From Phocaeicola oris (GTDB lineage: Bacteria > Bacteroidota > Bacteroidia > Bacteroidales > Bacteroidaceae), in assembly GCF_021295095.1 (NCBI RefSeq), contig NZ_JAJLQX010000023.1, forward strand, positions 1 to 48,648: DNA of 48,648 bases, given 5' to 3'. Both the position numbers and the translations under genes were made by a program. Numbering within the stretch: the stretch's first letter is position 1; each line of letters opens with the position of its first letter. A model generated the notes under the pieces. That model was not told the origin of the DNA. It worked only from the letters and a program-made list of their open reading frames with translations, and did no database searches. Of the stretch, positions 1-9,600 are shown piece by piece.

Positions 1-90
1 CATACATATAGAACTGGCACTGGGTATGGAAGTCCATTTTAGATGCTCATTATGAGCATCTAAGGCTACATGTGAATTATTTTTCTTCAT
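1..90 (-). CDS. Start of an unidentified ORF, cut by the window edge
   Basis: An ATG at 90 opens a frame that stays open for all 30 codons to the window edge, beginning MKKNNSHVALDAHNEHLKWT. It lies 23 bp downstream of the double-HTH gene on the same strand, so the two are probably cotranscribed. In Bacteroidales, HTH proteins of that kind often sit beside a tyrosine recombinase, so an integrase N-terminus is a fair guess, but 30 residues do not show it. The segment at 39-63 also contains an inverted repeat, AGATGCTCAT/ATGAGCATCT, which falls inside the codons. Confidence 0.4.
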   Translation of the reverse strand, partial: MKKNNSHVALDAHNEHLKWTSIPSASSICM

Positions 91-113
91 TTTTTCATTA
101 TTTTATTTGCATA

Positions 114-671
114 TTAACTTAGGATGCTGTATAGTTTATCAATTTCTGATTTAGGTGCATACACATAATTGCCTATCTGGCGAGTAGGGATAGAGTACTT
201 GCGGATATGTGCCCACACCGTACTGTCATCTATATCGAATTTCTTGGAAATTTCTCCGATGGTATAGCAATGGTCGGGATTCATGTTATAGATTCCATCT
301 CCTAAATCAACTTTTGGCGGAGTGAAGTTTCTGGAAGAGAAAAGTGCAATACAAGTGGATTTACTGATTCTTGTCAATCTTTGTCCAACATTGATTGCAG
401 CAATACTGCCTTCACGAATAAGTCGATAGATGGTTCCTCTGCTGACATTGAACATGGCAACAGCTTCTGGGACTGTAATGTAATCACGTGCATCAGGTAC
501 ACTTTCCGCAATCTTCTGCAAACGTTCCTGTTCCGCTTTCTCGACTTTTCTCCGTTTGTAAGCAATGTTAGTGCATCGACGACTGCAATATCTTGATTCC
601 AAGGTCGCCGCCATAAATATCTTACCACAGATTTCACATTTACGCTTGATTTCAAATTTTGCCTTTGACAT
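114..671 (-). CDS. Zinc-finger-like, double helix-turn-helix DNA-binding protein
   Basis: This 185-residue protein has an N-terminal cysteine cluster (CEICGKIF at about 12-19, then YCSRRC at about 28-33) resembling a small zinc ribbon. Two excisionase-type helix-turn-helix segments follow: 'ITVPEAVAMFNVSRGTIYRLIREG' at about 65-88 and 'YTIGEISKKFDIDDSTVWAHIRKYSIP' at about 136-162. The architecture matches a Bacteroidales family commonly found beside integrases of mobile elements (from memory). It probably acts as a DNA-bending recombination factor or local regulator. The upstream region carries repeated TAAGTA motifs and a TAnnTTTG promoter. No integrase is visible apart from the cut ORF downstream. 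Confidence 0.7.
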   Translation of the reverse strand: MSKAKFEIKRKCEICGKIFMAATLESRYCSRRCTNIAYKRRKVEKAEQERLQKIAESVPDARDYITVPEAVAMFNVSRGTIYRLIREGSIAAINVGQRLTRISKSTCIALFSSRNFTPPKVDLGDGIYNMNPDHCYTIGEISKKFDIDDSTVWAHIRKYSIPTRQIGNYVYAPKSEIDKLYSILS

Positions 672-686
672 TTTCTTATCTCCTTT

Positions 687-805
687 TAAGTAATCATAAG
701 TACATTAAGTAACAATACATAACTATAAGTGAGGTGTTGTCGTCAATTAAGTACGTGTCGCAATTACGTTGCAAATATAAGCCAAAAATCGATAAGCAAT
801 AAGTA
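687..805. promoter_or_regulatory. Cluster of TAAGTA direct repeats upstream of the HTH gene
   Basis: The hexamer TAAGTA occurs at 687, 697, 706, 748 and 800, with TAAGTG at 726, all in the same orientation over 119 bp. The cluster surrounds the promoter of the minus-strand HTH gene (TATATTTG, 779 to 772). Spacing of the first three is 9-10 bp, close to one helical turn. It could be an operator set for the HTH protein itself; AT-rich chance is the alternative. Confidence 0.35.
772..779 (-). promoter_or_regulatory. Bacteroidetes -7 promoter element for the HTH gene
   Basis: Read on the minus strand the sequence is TATATTTG, a match to TAnnTTTG, with a TTG about 19 bp further upstream. The predicted transcript would start near 765, leaving a leader of roughly 95 nt before the ATG at 671. 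Confidence 0.5.
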
Positions 806-831
806 CGAAAACAAACATTAACAAAACGAAT

Positions 832-862
832 AAGGGGTGAAAATCAGCGATTTACACCCCTT
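832..862 (-). terminator. Hairpin terminator after dnaK
   Basis: AAGGGGTG (832-839) pairs with CACCCCTT (855-862), and an inner AAATC/GATTT stem extends it around an AGC loop. It lies 35 bp past the dnaK stop. T-rich tracts lie on both sides, so it may act in both directions. Confidence 0.65.
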
Positions 863-896
863 TTCTTATTAAATCTTATCAGATATTTATCCGTCC

Positions 897-2822
897 TTAT
901 TTCACTTCCTCAAAATCAGCATCTTGGATATTTTCACCATTAGTATTATTAGTTGAACCAGCCTGATTTGTATTAGTCTGTTGTTGACCGGCATCCTGCT
1001 GACCACTCTGTGCACTCTGAGGACCTGCCTGAGAATACATCTGAGCACTTGCAGCTTGCCATGCAGCATTCAATTCATTTATTGCAGTATCAATAGCGGC
1101 TAAATCTTGAGACTTGTGGGCATCTTTCAATTTCTGTAAAGCTGCTTCAATGGCCGGTTTTTTATCGACTGGAATCTTATCGCCAAGATCTTTCAATTGA
1201 TTTTCTGTTGTGAATATCATTGAATCTGCCTGATTCAGCTTATCAACTTTCTCACGCTCTTTCTTATCAGCATCTGCGTTAGCCTGAGCTTCTGCTTTCA
1301 TTCTCTCAATTTCATCCTTGCTCAAACCTGAAGACGCTTCGATACGAATAGCCTGTTCCTTACCTGTTGCTTTATCTTTAGCAGATACTTTCAAAATACC
1401 ATTTGCATCAATATCAAAGGTAACCTCAATCTGTGGAACACCACGACGAGCCGGAGCAATACCTGTTAAGTTAAACTGACCGATACTCTTATTCTGAGTT
1501 GCCATCGGACGCTCACCCTGCAATACATGAATAGTAACTTCTGTCTGATTATCTGTAGCTGTAGAGAAGACTTCACTCTTCTTACAAGGAATAGTTGTGT
1601 TGGCATCAATCAACTTGGTCATTACACCACCCATGGTTTCGATACCCATTGACAACGGAGTGACATCCAATAATACAACACCTTTAATCTCATCTGTCAG
1701 AACGGCACCTTGAATAGATGCGCCAACGGCAACAACCTCATCTGGATTAACCCCTTTTGAAGGAGCTTTTCCAAAGAAATCTTGAACCAATTGCTGAACA
1801 GCAGGTATACGGGATGAGCCACCTACAAGAATAACCTCATCAATATCACCAACAGACAAGTGGGCATCGGAAATAGCTTTCTTACATGGTTCAAGACAAG
1901 CCTGAATCAAATCGTGACACAAACTCTCGAACTTAGCACGAGTCAATGTCTTAACCAAGTGTTTGGGAGTTCCGTTAACCGGCATAATATATGGCAAATT
2001 TATCTCGGTAGATGTAGAAGAAGACAATTCTATCTTGGCTTTCTCTGCAGCTTCCTTTAAACGTTGCATTGCCATCGGATCGGTAGTCAAGTCAGCACCT
2101 TCGTCATTTCTGAACTCCTGAACCAGCCAATCGATAATCTTCTGATCGAAATCATCACCACCCAAGTGAGTATCACCGTTGGTAGAAAGAACTTCGAAAA
2201 CGCCACCGCCAAAATCAAGAATAGAAATATCGAAAGTACCGCCACCAAGGTCGAATACAGCAATCTTCATATCTTTATTCTTCTTGTCCAGACCATAAGC
2301 CAAAGCAGCAGCAGTAGGCTCGTTAACAATACGTTTAACATTCAAACCCGCAATCTGACCGGCTTCCTTTGTTGCCTGACGTTGCGAATCGGAGAAGTAT
2401 GCCGGTACAGTGATAACAGCATCTGTAACCTCTTGACCCAAATAATCCTCGGCAGTCTTCTTCATCTTCTGAAGAACCATGGCAGATATCTCCTGTGGAG
2501 TATAAAGACGTCCATCGATGTTTACTCGCGGCATACCGTTTTGATTCTCTACTTTATATGGAACACGTGCGATTTCCTTCTGAACCTGATCCCAATTTTC
2601 ACCCATAAAACGTTTAATTGAGAATACAGTTCTCTGAGGATTCGTGATTGCCTGACGCTTTGCAGGATCGCCTACCTTACGTTCGCCACCATCTACAAAC
2701 GCAACAATAGAAGGAGTTGTACGCTTTCCTTCACTATTGGCAATTACCGTAGGCTCATTACCTTCAAATACAGCTACACATGAGTTTGTAGTTCCTAAGT
2801 CAATTCCTATAATCTTTCCCAT
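897..2822 (-). CDS. dnaK: Molecular chaperone DnaK (Hsp70)
   Basis: This 641-residue protein is full length for bacterial DnaK. It holds and refolds unfolded proteins in the cytoplasm through an ATP cycle driven by DnaJ and GrpE. The N-terminal ATPase domain starts with the phosphate-binding segment [17 protein letters not shown] (from residue 5) and has the second motif [16 protein letters not shown] near 188. The linker [14 protein letters not shown] joins the substrate-binding domain, and the C-terminus is a Gln/Asn-rich tail ending DADFEEVK. No dnaJ or grpE lies next to it, so it is a stand-alone unit with a hairpin terminator behind it. A palindrome and a sigma-54-like element lie upstream. 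Confidence 0.98.
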   Translation of the reverse strand: MGKIIGIDLGTTNSCVAVFEGNEPTVIANSEGKRTTPSIVAFVDGGERKVGDPAKRQAITNPQRTVFSIKRFMGENWDQVQKEIARVPYKVENQNGMPRVNIDGRLYTPQEISAMVLQKMKKTAEDYLGQEVTDAVITVPAYFSDSQRQATKEAGQIAGLNVKRIVNEPTAAALAYGLDKKNKDMKIAVFDLGGGTFDISILDFGGGVFEVLSTNGDTHLGGDDFDQKIIDWLVQEFRNDEGADLTTDPMAMQRLKEAAEKAKIELSSSTSTEINLPYIMPVNGTPKHLVKTLTRAKFESLCHDLIQACLEPCKKAISDAHLSVGDIDEVILVGGSSRIPAVQQLVQDFFGKAPSKGVNPDEVVAVGASIQGAVLTDEIKGVVLLDVTPLSMGIETMGGVMTKLIDANTTIPCKKSEVFSTATDNQTEVTIHVLQGERPMATQNKSIGQFNLTGIAPARRGVPQIEVTFDIDANGILKVSAKDKATGKEQAIRIEASSGLSKDEIERMKAEAQANADADKKEREKVDKLNQADSMIFTTENQLKDLGDKIPVDKKPAIEAALQKLKDAHKSQDLAAIDTAINELNAAWQAASAQMYSQAGPQSAQSGQQDAGQQQTNTNQAGSTNNTNGENIQDADFEEVK

Positions 2823-2887
2823 AATCGTATATTTTTATTTAATTATCTAATTATTTATTTTATGCTCCAACGGCACGCCTGTAAAAG

Positions 2888-2948
2888 AACAAACGTTGTG
2901 CCACATTCCCCATTATGAGAAAAAAAACTCATTCTGACAGTTTGGCAG
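2888..2948 (-). promoter_or_regulatory. Candidate dnaK control region: palindrome plus sigma-54-like element
   Basis: On the minus strand CTGCCAAACTGTCAG (2948-2934) is an imperfect palindrome (CTGCCA/TGTCAG) about 112 bp before the dnaK ATG. About 30 bp downstream lies TGGCACAACGTTTGTT (2903-2888), which resembles the sigma-54 consensus TGGCAC-N5-TTGC(A/T) except that the -12 GC is GT. No good TAnnTTTG box is evident. The palindrome could bind a heat-shock regulator. Both assignments are inference. Confidence 0.35.
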
Positions 2949-3202
2949 GAATCATGTCGCAAAACAATGTATCAATAACAGCCCAACTAATCAATAGCCT
3001 GTCAAGCCATTACAAAAGAACGTTATAAGTAACAGAAGTCCTATCATAACATTAATCTTCGACGAACTCTTCTCCTTTCGACAAGCAGAAAGACAAGAAA
3101 GAGCAGACGATATTACATTCAACTTAGTTTGAGCAATACATAAAAAAATAAAAAACGGAAATTATATTTGTCATTTTTATTAACCATAAATTTTAATTTT
3201 CG

Positions 3203-3210
3203 TACATTTG
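3203..3210 (+). promoter_or_regulatory. Bacteroidetes -7 promoter element (TACATTTG)
   Basis: TACATTTG matches TAnnTTTG exactly and lies about 105 bp before the ATG of the DUF1893 gene, leaving a leader of about 100 nt. Confidence 0.55.
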
Positions 3211-3315
3211 CGAATAACTTAGTGCTTTATGAAACGTTTATTTATCTACTTCAATACCACCTGTTTATAATTATAACAATTAATGATGGCACTGAACAAC
3301 ATTAGTAATTAAGTT

Positions 3316-3741
3316 ATGAGACATGAAACGATTGAGGCATTACATCAGCATCACTGCTCATTGGTAGTGAATAGAGATGGGGAATTATACTTCTTTCATA
3401 AAAAAGGAGTGCGCGACTTAGAAGACTTACTTAATAACACTCCGCAATTATTAAACGGATCGGAGCTTGCGGATAAAGTGATAGGCAAGGCTGCTGCCGG
3501 AATGATTGTTGAAGGAAAGGTTAAGGAAGTATATGCCGACATACTTTCCCGAAAGGCTGTTCCTTTATTGGAGAAGGCAGATATACCTTATTCGTATGGG
3601 AAACTGGTCGACCGGATTATTATTCCGGAAGGTGATACCCGTTGCCCTTTGGAACAGATAGTAGGTAAAGCAGATACGGCTGAGGAAGTAGTCCGATTGC
3701 TTCGTAAACATTTTGCAGAAATGAATCAATTTAAACATTAA
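3316..3741 (+). CDS. DUF1893 family protein
   Basis: This 141-residue protein matches my memory of the DUF1893 family: an N-terminal 'SLVVNRDGELYFFHKKGVRDLEDLL' segment, the conserved 'ADKVIGKAAAGMIVEGKVKEVYADILSRKAVPLLEKADIPYSYG' core at about 53-95, and a C-terminal 'CPLEQIV' motif. The biochemical function of the family is not known to me. It ends 5 bp before the ECF transporter S-component gene, which indicates translational coupling in a two-gene operon. A link to uptake of a vitamin or metal is suggested only by that neighbour. Confidence 0.75.
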   Translation: MRHETIEALHQHHCSLVVNRDGELYFFHKKGVRDLEDLLNNTPQLLNGSELADKVIGKAAAGMIVEGKVKEVYADILSRKAVPLLEKADIPYSYGKLVDRIIIPEGDTRCPLEQIVGKADTAEEVVRLLRKHFAEMNQFKH

Positions 3742-3746
3742 CAAAT

Positions 3747-4259
3747 ATGACAACATCAACAGTAAATTTGTACACCCTGAATTATACAGAGTCAAAAACG
3801 TATGTATGGGCAGCCGCCTTTATTCTTGGCAACATCGCATTACCACAACTCTTTCACTTAATTCCACAAGGGGGAATGATTTTCCTGCCAATTTATTTCT
3901 TCACCCTCATCGGCGCATATAAATTTGGCTGGAAAGTGGGTTTATTAACAGCTGTTCTCTCACCGCTCATCAATTCTGCCCTTTTCGGAATGCCGGCTAC
4001 TGCCATGATTCCTGCTATTTTAATCAAATCGGTTGTTCTGGCTTTGATTGCTGGATTGGTAGCTCAACGTTTTCAGAAGGCTACATTGCCTTTACTTATC
4101 GCCGTTATATTGGGATATCAATTCGTTGGAGGCTTGGGCGAATGGGCTATCACCGGTAGCTTAGAGGCTGCTCTTCAAGACATCCGTCTCGGACTTCCGG
4201 GAATCCTGTTGCAAATATTCGGTTGTTACTTGCTGATTAATTATGTCATTCGCAAATGA
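3747..4259 (+). CDS. ECF-type transporter substrate-binding (S) component
   Basis: This 170-residue protein is almost wholly hydrophobic with five to six predicted membrane helices. The segment 'GGMIFLPIYFFTLIGAYKFGWKVGLLTAVLSPLINSALFGMPA' is typical of ECF transporter S components, which capture vitamins or related ligands and pair with the shared EcfT/EcfA module. No EcfA or EcfT genes are next to it, as expected for a group II system using a shared energizing module elsewhere. The substrate cannot be read from the sequence. The gene directly follows the DUF1893 gene. Confidence 0.7.
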   Translation: MTTSTVNLYTLNYTESKTYVWAAAFILGNIALPQLFHLIPQGGMIFLPIYFFTLIGAYKFGWKVGLLTAVLSPLINSALFGMPATAMIPAILIKSVVLALIAGLVAQRFQKATLPLLIAVILGYQFVGGLGEWAITGSLEAALQDIRLGLPGILLQIFGCYLLINYVIRK

Positions 4260-4301
4260 CAATTGAGAAGCACTATAAGGGAAAAAGATCAATCTTAAAT
4301 C

Positions 4302-4445
4302 TCATGCGTATGAATGATTAAACTCATACGCATGAACCGACAAACTCATGCGGATGACTTGAGCAACTCATACGCATGAACCGTTCAACTCATACGCATC
4401 ATTTAGACAGATTAAATAGATCGCTTAAGCAATTCAAACGTTTGA
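4302..4445. repeat. 22-bp-phased palindrome array A
   Basis: Five 12-bp cores start at 4302, 4324, 4346, 4368 and 4390, exactly 22 bp apart: TCATGCGTATGA, TCATACGCATGA, TCATGCGGATGA, TCATACGCATGA and TCATACGCATCA. The 10-bp linkers are ATGATTAAAC, ACCGACAAAC, CTTGAGCAAC and ACCGTTCAAC. A decayed slot at 4412 is followed by a related palindrome, TCAAACGTTTGA, at 4434, still in 22-bp phase. The array fills the gap between two convergent genes. Function unknown. Confidence 0.85.
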
Positions 4446-4496
4446 CCCTATCTATTCAAACATATTGATTTGAGTATTAAAGGTTACTGACGATAA

Positions 4497-4528
4497 AAAG
4501 CTGTAGGAGAGCTTCTCTTACAGCTTTT
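4497..4528. terminator. Bidirectional hairpin terminator
   Basis: AAAAGCTGTA (4497-4506) pairs with TACAGCTTTT (4519-4528), with further GGAGAG/CTTCTC pairing towards the loop. A-rich and T-rich flanks suit both directions. It overlaps the stop codon of the DUF488 gene and also serves the convergent ECF S-component operon. Confidence 0.7.
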
Positions 4529-4886
4529 ATTTATTCAGGATCCAATCTCGGAGAATAAGCGCATGATTACAAGTCTCACTCTTCGCGCCATATAATAAAG
4601 TCACATTACCCTGTTTCAAAAGTTGCCGGCAATGCGCAATAAATTGCAATGCATCCTGATTACCATCCAACTCAGCACGATATTTTTGAGCAAATTCCGC
4701 ATAGTTTTCCTCCTTATGCCCGAACCATTTACGAAGGCTTGTTGTTGGTGTCACTTCCTTACGCCATTCATCAATTAAAGCTTTCTCTTTCGAAATTCCT
4801 CGAGGCCAAAGACGGTCTATCAGAATTCTATATCCGTCGCTTGCGTCAGCAGAAAGATAGACTCTTTTTATTCTTAATTCTCCCAT
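4527..4886 (-). CDS. DUF488 family protein (YeaO-like)
   Basis: This 119-residue protein has the family signature: 'RIKRVYLSADASDGYRILIDRLWPRGISKEKA' at about 5-36, 'WRKEVTPTTSLRKWFGH' at about 41-57, and 'NVTLLYGAKSETCNHALILRDWI' at the end. DUF488 proteins are small and cytoplasmic, of uncertain function. The gene is monocistronic and convergent with the ECF S-component gene. Confidence 0.85.
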   Translation of the reverse strand: MGELRIKRVYLSADASDGYRILIDRLWPRGISKEKALIDEWRKEVTPTTSLRKWFGHKEENYAEFAQKYRAELDGNQDALQFIAHCRQLLKQGNVTLLYGAKSETCNHALILRDWILNK

Positions 4887-5060
4887 AGTATTCTAACACC
4901 TTATCATAATAAACTATCCATTCTAATTTCTTTTCTCACCCAATCAACGTAATTCGACGACTAAATTAATAAGAAATAAATAAAAAAGAGCGAACCTCTT
5001 AAAATTTAACCAAATATTCTTCTCGTGAAATGGCACCTACAAATAAAGCAAAATAAAAAT

Positions 5061-5100
5061 AGAATTGTTCTTGGCAGAGCATTCCACTAAGAACAATTCT
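5061..5100 (-). terminator. Terminator of SusCD pair 1
   Basis: A perfect 12-bp stem, AGAATTGTTCTT (5061-5072) with AAGAACAATTCT (5089-5100), has a 16-nt loop and is followed on the minus strand by ATTTTTATTTT. It lies about 50 bp past the susD stop. The rest of the 4887-5152 gap shows no gene. Confidence 0.8.
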
Positions 5101-5152
5101 AATATCACAATTTCAATTTTACATCCAAGCTGTTTTCTTTACTACTTCTTCC

Positions 5153-6685
5153 CTATTTCAGAATCCACATAACTCCCATATAATCATCAGAGCCATTATA
5201 TTGCTCTTTTATCGCCTTTGTCACATTTTCCATATTATAGTTCAGCTCATCTATGGGATACATCCATCTCAACGGCATTTTGTCGGAAGGAATATTTCGA
5301 TTCGATTGAGGATTTATAACAAATTCAGGCACTCCGGTTCGCCGATACTCATAAAAGCCATTATAAGGAGTCTGCAAGAAAGTCAACAAATACTTCTGCC
5401 ATATAATTTGTCGGATTTGGTCATCCAAATTATCGGCAAAAGAAACCTTTTCACCTTTCAGATATTCTGCAACATATTCTTTTGTCATTTTTCTGTTATG
5501 ATGATAAACTGCATCATCAGGCGTATTCTCGGAGACAAACTGCATGGACGAACGAATACCTTCTTCATAGTAATCTTTGGCACTCTTTGGAATAAAACCT
5601 CTTGCTGCCGCTTCCGCCAAGATATAATTCATCTCCTGATAACTCAAGAAGAAGACCGGTTCACCTTCCGGAATTTCCTTATAGCGATCGTTCAACGGCG
5701 ATACATTTCCTTTACTAACATATTTCAATATATCTGATTCAGGTAACATCGGGTCAACACCTCCATACGCATCCCATGACGATACATCAACCTTGTTCGC
5801 AATAGCATTAGGTGTCGGCTTAGCATAATAGAATAAACGATAATCACCTAACTCTTTTAGCTTATCTACGACAATACTTGTTACACGATCATAATTTGTA
5901 AAGCTGTTAATCTCTTTATAATACGGATATTTCTGACCGCTCTTATTCGAATATACAACTTGGAAGTTATCATCGATCGACTCAAATATCGGACGTTCAT
6001 TAATTATCGTATTAAAACGCTCTTTAACTTTCAAATCCAAATCGTCTGTTTTCCTATACAAATTAATCAATAATTTTAATTGTAATACATTGACAGCCTT
6101 ACGCCATTTACTAACATCACCATTATAAATATAATCGCCTGCGAATGTCACTCCTTGAGCAAATAATCTATCCGCCTCATCCAACTCATTTAGTAATCCG
6201 AGAAAAATATCTTTCTGAGTATCATATTTAGGGAAATAATTTCCTTCTTCCCCTTCGATAGCTTCACTATAAGGCATGTCTCCCACTTTTATCGTAAGAT
6301 TAAAGAAAACATACGCTCTGATAAAATGGGACAAAGCCGTATAAGAATTCTTCAATTGATCAGTAGTAGCCATATCTATCATCTTAACTGCATTCCTTAA
6401 ATTGGCTAAGGTGCTATAGCTCGGTCTGCTTAATAAATTGAATGCCTTATCTATATCTTGAGCTTCTGTCCATGAGATATATTTAGATAGCAAATCTTCA
6501 AAAATAAAGCCTTTACCATTCTCATTATCCGTAGTTACAAGCTCGTTTATCAATTTCGTCGCCAACATAGCAGAGGTAACCTCCGGTGTGGTATTAGGAT
6601 TTGTATTAACTTCCTCAAAATCGTCACACCCTATCAATAGGAAAGAGGAAAAACAAATCAGTAATAAACAATATATCTTTTTCAT
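5153..6685 (-). CDS. SusD-like_2 family nutrient-binding outer-membrane lipoprotein (pair 1)
   Basis: This 510-residue protein begins with a lipoprotein signal peptide ending at the lipobox LLIGC (Cys20), followed by 'FEEVNTNPNTTPEVTSAML', typical of the SusD-like_2 branch. A C-terminal 'RRTGVPEFVINPQSNRNIPSDKMPLRWMYPIDE' segment supports this. It caps the SusC channel at the cell surface and captures the ligand. It lies 13 bp after susC on the same strand and ends before a strong terminator. The ligand cannot be inferred. It resembles the pair 4 SusD in its C-terminal RRTG...LPLRWMYP pattern. Confidence 0.93.
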   Translation of the reverse strand: MKKIYCLLLICFSSFLLIGCDDFEEVNTNPNTTPEVTSAMLATKLINELVTTDNENGKGFIFEDLLSKYISWTEAQDIDKAFNLLSRPSYSTLANLRNAVKMIDMATTDQLKNSYTALSHFIRAYVFFNLTIKVGDMPYSEAIEGEEGNYFPKYDTQKDIFLGLLNELDEADRLFAQGVTFAGDYIYNGDVSKWRKAVNVLQLKLLINLYRKTDDLDLKVKERFNTIINERPIFESIDDNFQVVYSNKSGQKYPYYKEINSFTNYDRVTSIVVDKLKELGDYRLFYYAKPTPNAIANKVDVSSWDAYGGVDPMLPESDILKYVSKGNVSPLNDRYKEIPEGEPVFFLSYQEMNYILAEAAARGFIPKSAKDYYEEGIRSSMQFVSENTPDDAVYHHNRKMTKEYVAEYLKGEKVSFADNLDDQIRQIIWQKYLLTFLQTPYNGFYEYRRTGVPEFVINPQSNRNIPSDKMPLRWMYPIDELNYNMENVTKAIKEQYNGSDDYMGVMWILK

Positions 6686-6698
6686 GTGTCATATCATA

Positions 6699-9600
6699 TT
6701 AAAATTCAACCTTCAGATTAAGTCCTACATATCTTATTGATGGAGAAGACAAGTTTTCATCCTCTACCCCTTCAAAGCCATCAGGATCAGAGAACCTGAA
6801 CTCTTTCGTAAGCACAAACAAATTCTGCCCAATCAAACCGGCATAACAACTCGACATTCCTAATTTCTTCACTAACTTTGTCGGAATATTATAACCTATA
6901 GACATTTCTCGAAGTTTTAAGAATGTTTTATCTTGTACCAATTTATCCGGATTGTTTCTACTTCCTCTTATAAAATCTTCGTACGAGACAACCATATCAT
7001 TGGGCGCAAAAACACGTGTATCGGAAGTAATCCGACCATATTGGTCGTATTTCACATCTCCTGATACAACTTTTACGCCTTCTGCCACATAAGTCTTCTT
7101 TTTATTAACCACTTCGTCATAACGATATTGATTATCAGTATCCGGATGTGCTCCTGTCTCATACATATAAAATTCTGTATTAGCCCACGACTTTCCACCT
7201 ATACGCCCATCAAAATTAAGCGTCAAAGTGAAATCTTTATATTTAAAAATATTCGCAACTCCATATTCTATATCAGGATCCGTATAACCGACTAAAGAAT
7301 TGTATTGGCTTCTCAACATTAAACCGTTACTCCCGATAATATAATTACCCTTTGAATCTTTTTCATATCCTCTATAAGAATAATAATCCGTACGCTTACC
7401 TACTTTTGTCCATAAATCGTCAGCACTGTATTCCTCATCGATCTTCGCAAAATATTGTTTGCTGTTCGATACGTTTAACGAAACATTCCAACTAAAATTT
7501 TTCAGTTGTACTGCCAATGCGTCTATAGTAAACTCAATACCCCTCCTGACATATTCTTCTTTAATGTTCATCAATCGGGAATTAAAACCTGATGCCGACG
7601 ATATGGTTTGTCTTCTGGTATTATTATACGTAAGCTTGTTGAAATAGCTAATATCTAATCTTATCCTGTTATTCTTCAAGAAATGTATATTTGTACCTAT
7701 TTCCCATGTTCGATTCGTTATCGGCTTTACATTTCCTCGTAAAGTATTCGGATAAGTTGCCATATTCAACCCGTCCCAAACACTTTGCGTAATGGAGTAC
7801 GACTGATTCAAATCATATATATCCAAGTCTTTTTTAGAAACAGTCCAAGAACCTCTTATTTTCCAGAAAGGCATCCATTCGGGCATACGAACTATTTCTG
7901 ACCCGATGATGCTGACACCAACCGATGGATAAAAGTAAGATTTCTCATCCGGGGGCAATGTCGAAGACCAGTCGTTTCGTCCTGTAGCCTCCAAATAATA
8001 TGTATCTCTATAACCTAATGTTAAAGTACCAAATAAGCTGTTCACTTTCTTTTTCTTAGCTTCACTGGAAACTGTCGGACTTTCTACAGAAGCCGCAATA
8101 GAATAAAATCCGGGAACCAATAAACCGTTCTTAGTCGCTGCCGTCAAAGAGCTTGATTTAGTGTAATATATAGACCCTCCAACCAATCCATCTATACTGA
8201 AATCTTTTATTTTCTTATTATACATAAGAAATAAATCATAATTAAGCGTAAGAGCAGTTCCTTTTGACTCCTGATAATAGCCTAAAGCTCCGTCTCGCCA
8301 TCCTCCGCGATTTTTAGAGATTGTACCAACTGAAGCCCGTCTCTTAGTCTCGTTAGAATACGCGACTCCTCCCGCACGCAATTGTAATCTTAAGCCGGGA
8401 ATAATCTGATACTTAAATGACAAAGAGCCATTAACAGAGAAATTATTGATTGCCCTTATCTTCTCATGTGCCTCGAAATAAGGATTATCGTACCAATCTG
8501 TATAATGCCAATTCTGTTTTTCATTTGGAATAAGCCAATAATCCTTATAGTCTTTTAGTCGGTACTCCGGACCTGTCCAAATCAATATATTATACATATA
8601 TCCTGTTCCATAGCCATAACCGGCAGTATTAGGAGCAGACTCCTGCGTGTAATTAAGACTTCCTTCTATATTGGCTTTTTCTCCCAACTTTAATTCTCCT
8701 CCAATATTATACCAGAATTTATTTTTCTTTGTATTAGGATACTGGTTTTTATCATACAAATAGGATAAAGATGTCCGAATAGTTCCATTTTTCCCTGAAG
8801 TAGAAACGCTCACTGTTGTGTTGCTAATCATACTGAATTCAAGAAAATCTTTAAAATTATTCTTTCCCCGCGAAGTAAGTTCCATATCACGGTATTCTTT
8901 ATTAATAGGATCCCATTGCCTGTATATGCGTCCTATATCCAACTTATCACCCCAAACATAATCGATGTTATCGAATACGCCCCCTGATCCGGCACTGTAT
9001 GACGTTTGTACCTTAGGGATTTTAAGCTGTCCAGCATTAATCATGTTACTTGTATTTACCTCGATGGTAAAACCTTTATTTCCTCCTTTCTTTGTCGTAA
9101 TCATTATTGCCCCGTCACCACCACGCGATCCATAAAGAGCAGAAGCAGTAGCACCTTTTAATACCGTAATCTCTTCTATCACATCTTGGTTAAAATCGCT
9201 AAAGGCCTGATTAGTCGGAATACCATCGACGACGACAAGCGGATTTGCACCACGTAATCGGATAGTTGGCGCATTATTAAACTCCGAAGAGTTATAAATA
9301 CGCAAACCGGAAATACGTCCTGTTAAACTCGTTGCGATATTCGCGCCTTTTACCTTATCAAGATTCTCTCCTTTAAATTTCTGCGTGGAATATCCCAAAG
9401 CTTTCTCAGAACGAGAGATTCCCAATGCTGTTACAACCACTTCATCCAGTGCTTCCGTGTCATCATTAAGGATTACAGATATAAGCTCTCCCTCTTTTGC
9501 TTGCACTTCTTTCGTTACATACCCAATATACGAAATAACCAACGTAACTGTCGACTTCTTTATAGTAATAGAAAAGTCTCCATTCGTATCGGTTACCGTA

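Larger units (their letters stand above)
2823..3315. other. Divergent intergenic region between dnaK and the DUF1893 gene
   Basis: This 493-bp gap holds the dnaK control region (2888-2948) on one side and the promoter of the DUF1893 operon (3203-3210) on the other. I see no convincing ORF or RNA gene in between. Confidence 0.6.

Noticed and set aside
2064-2621. 185-codon plus-strand ORF inside dnaK
   Set aside because: It is the antisense shadow of the conserved dnaK coding sequence and has no domain.
4302-4401. Array A (and the others) as a CRISPR array
   Set aside because: The unit is only 22 bp in total with 10-bp linkers that recur between arrays; there are no unique spacers and no cas genes in the window.
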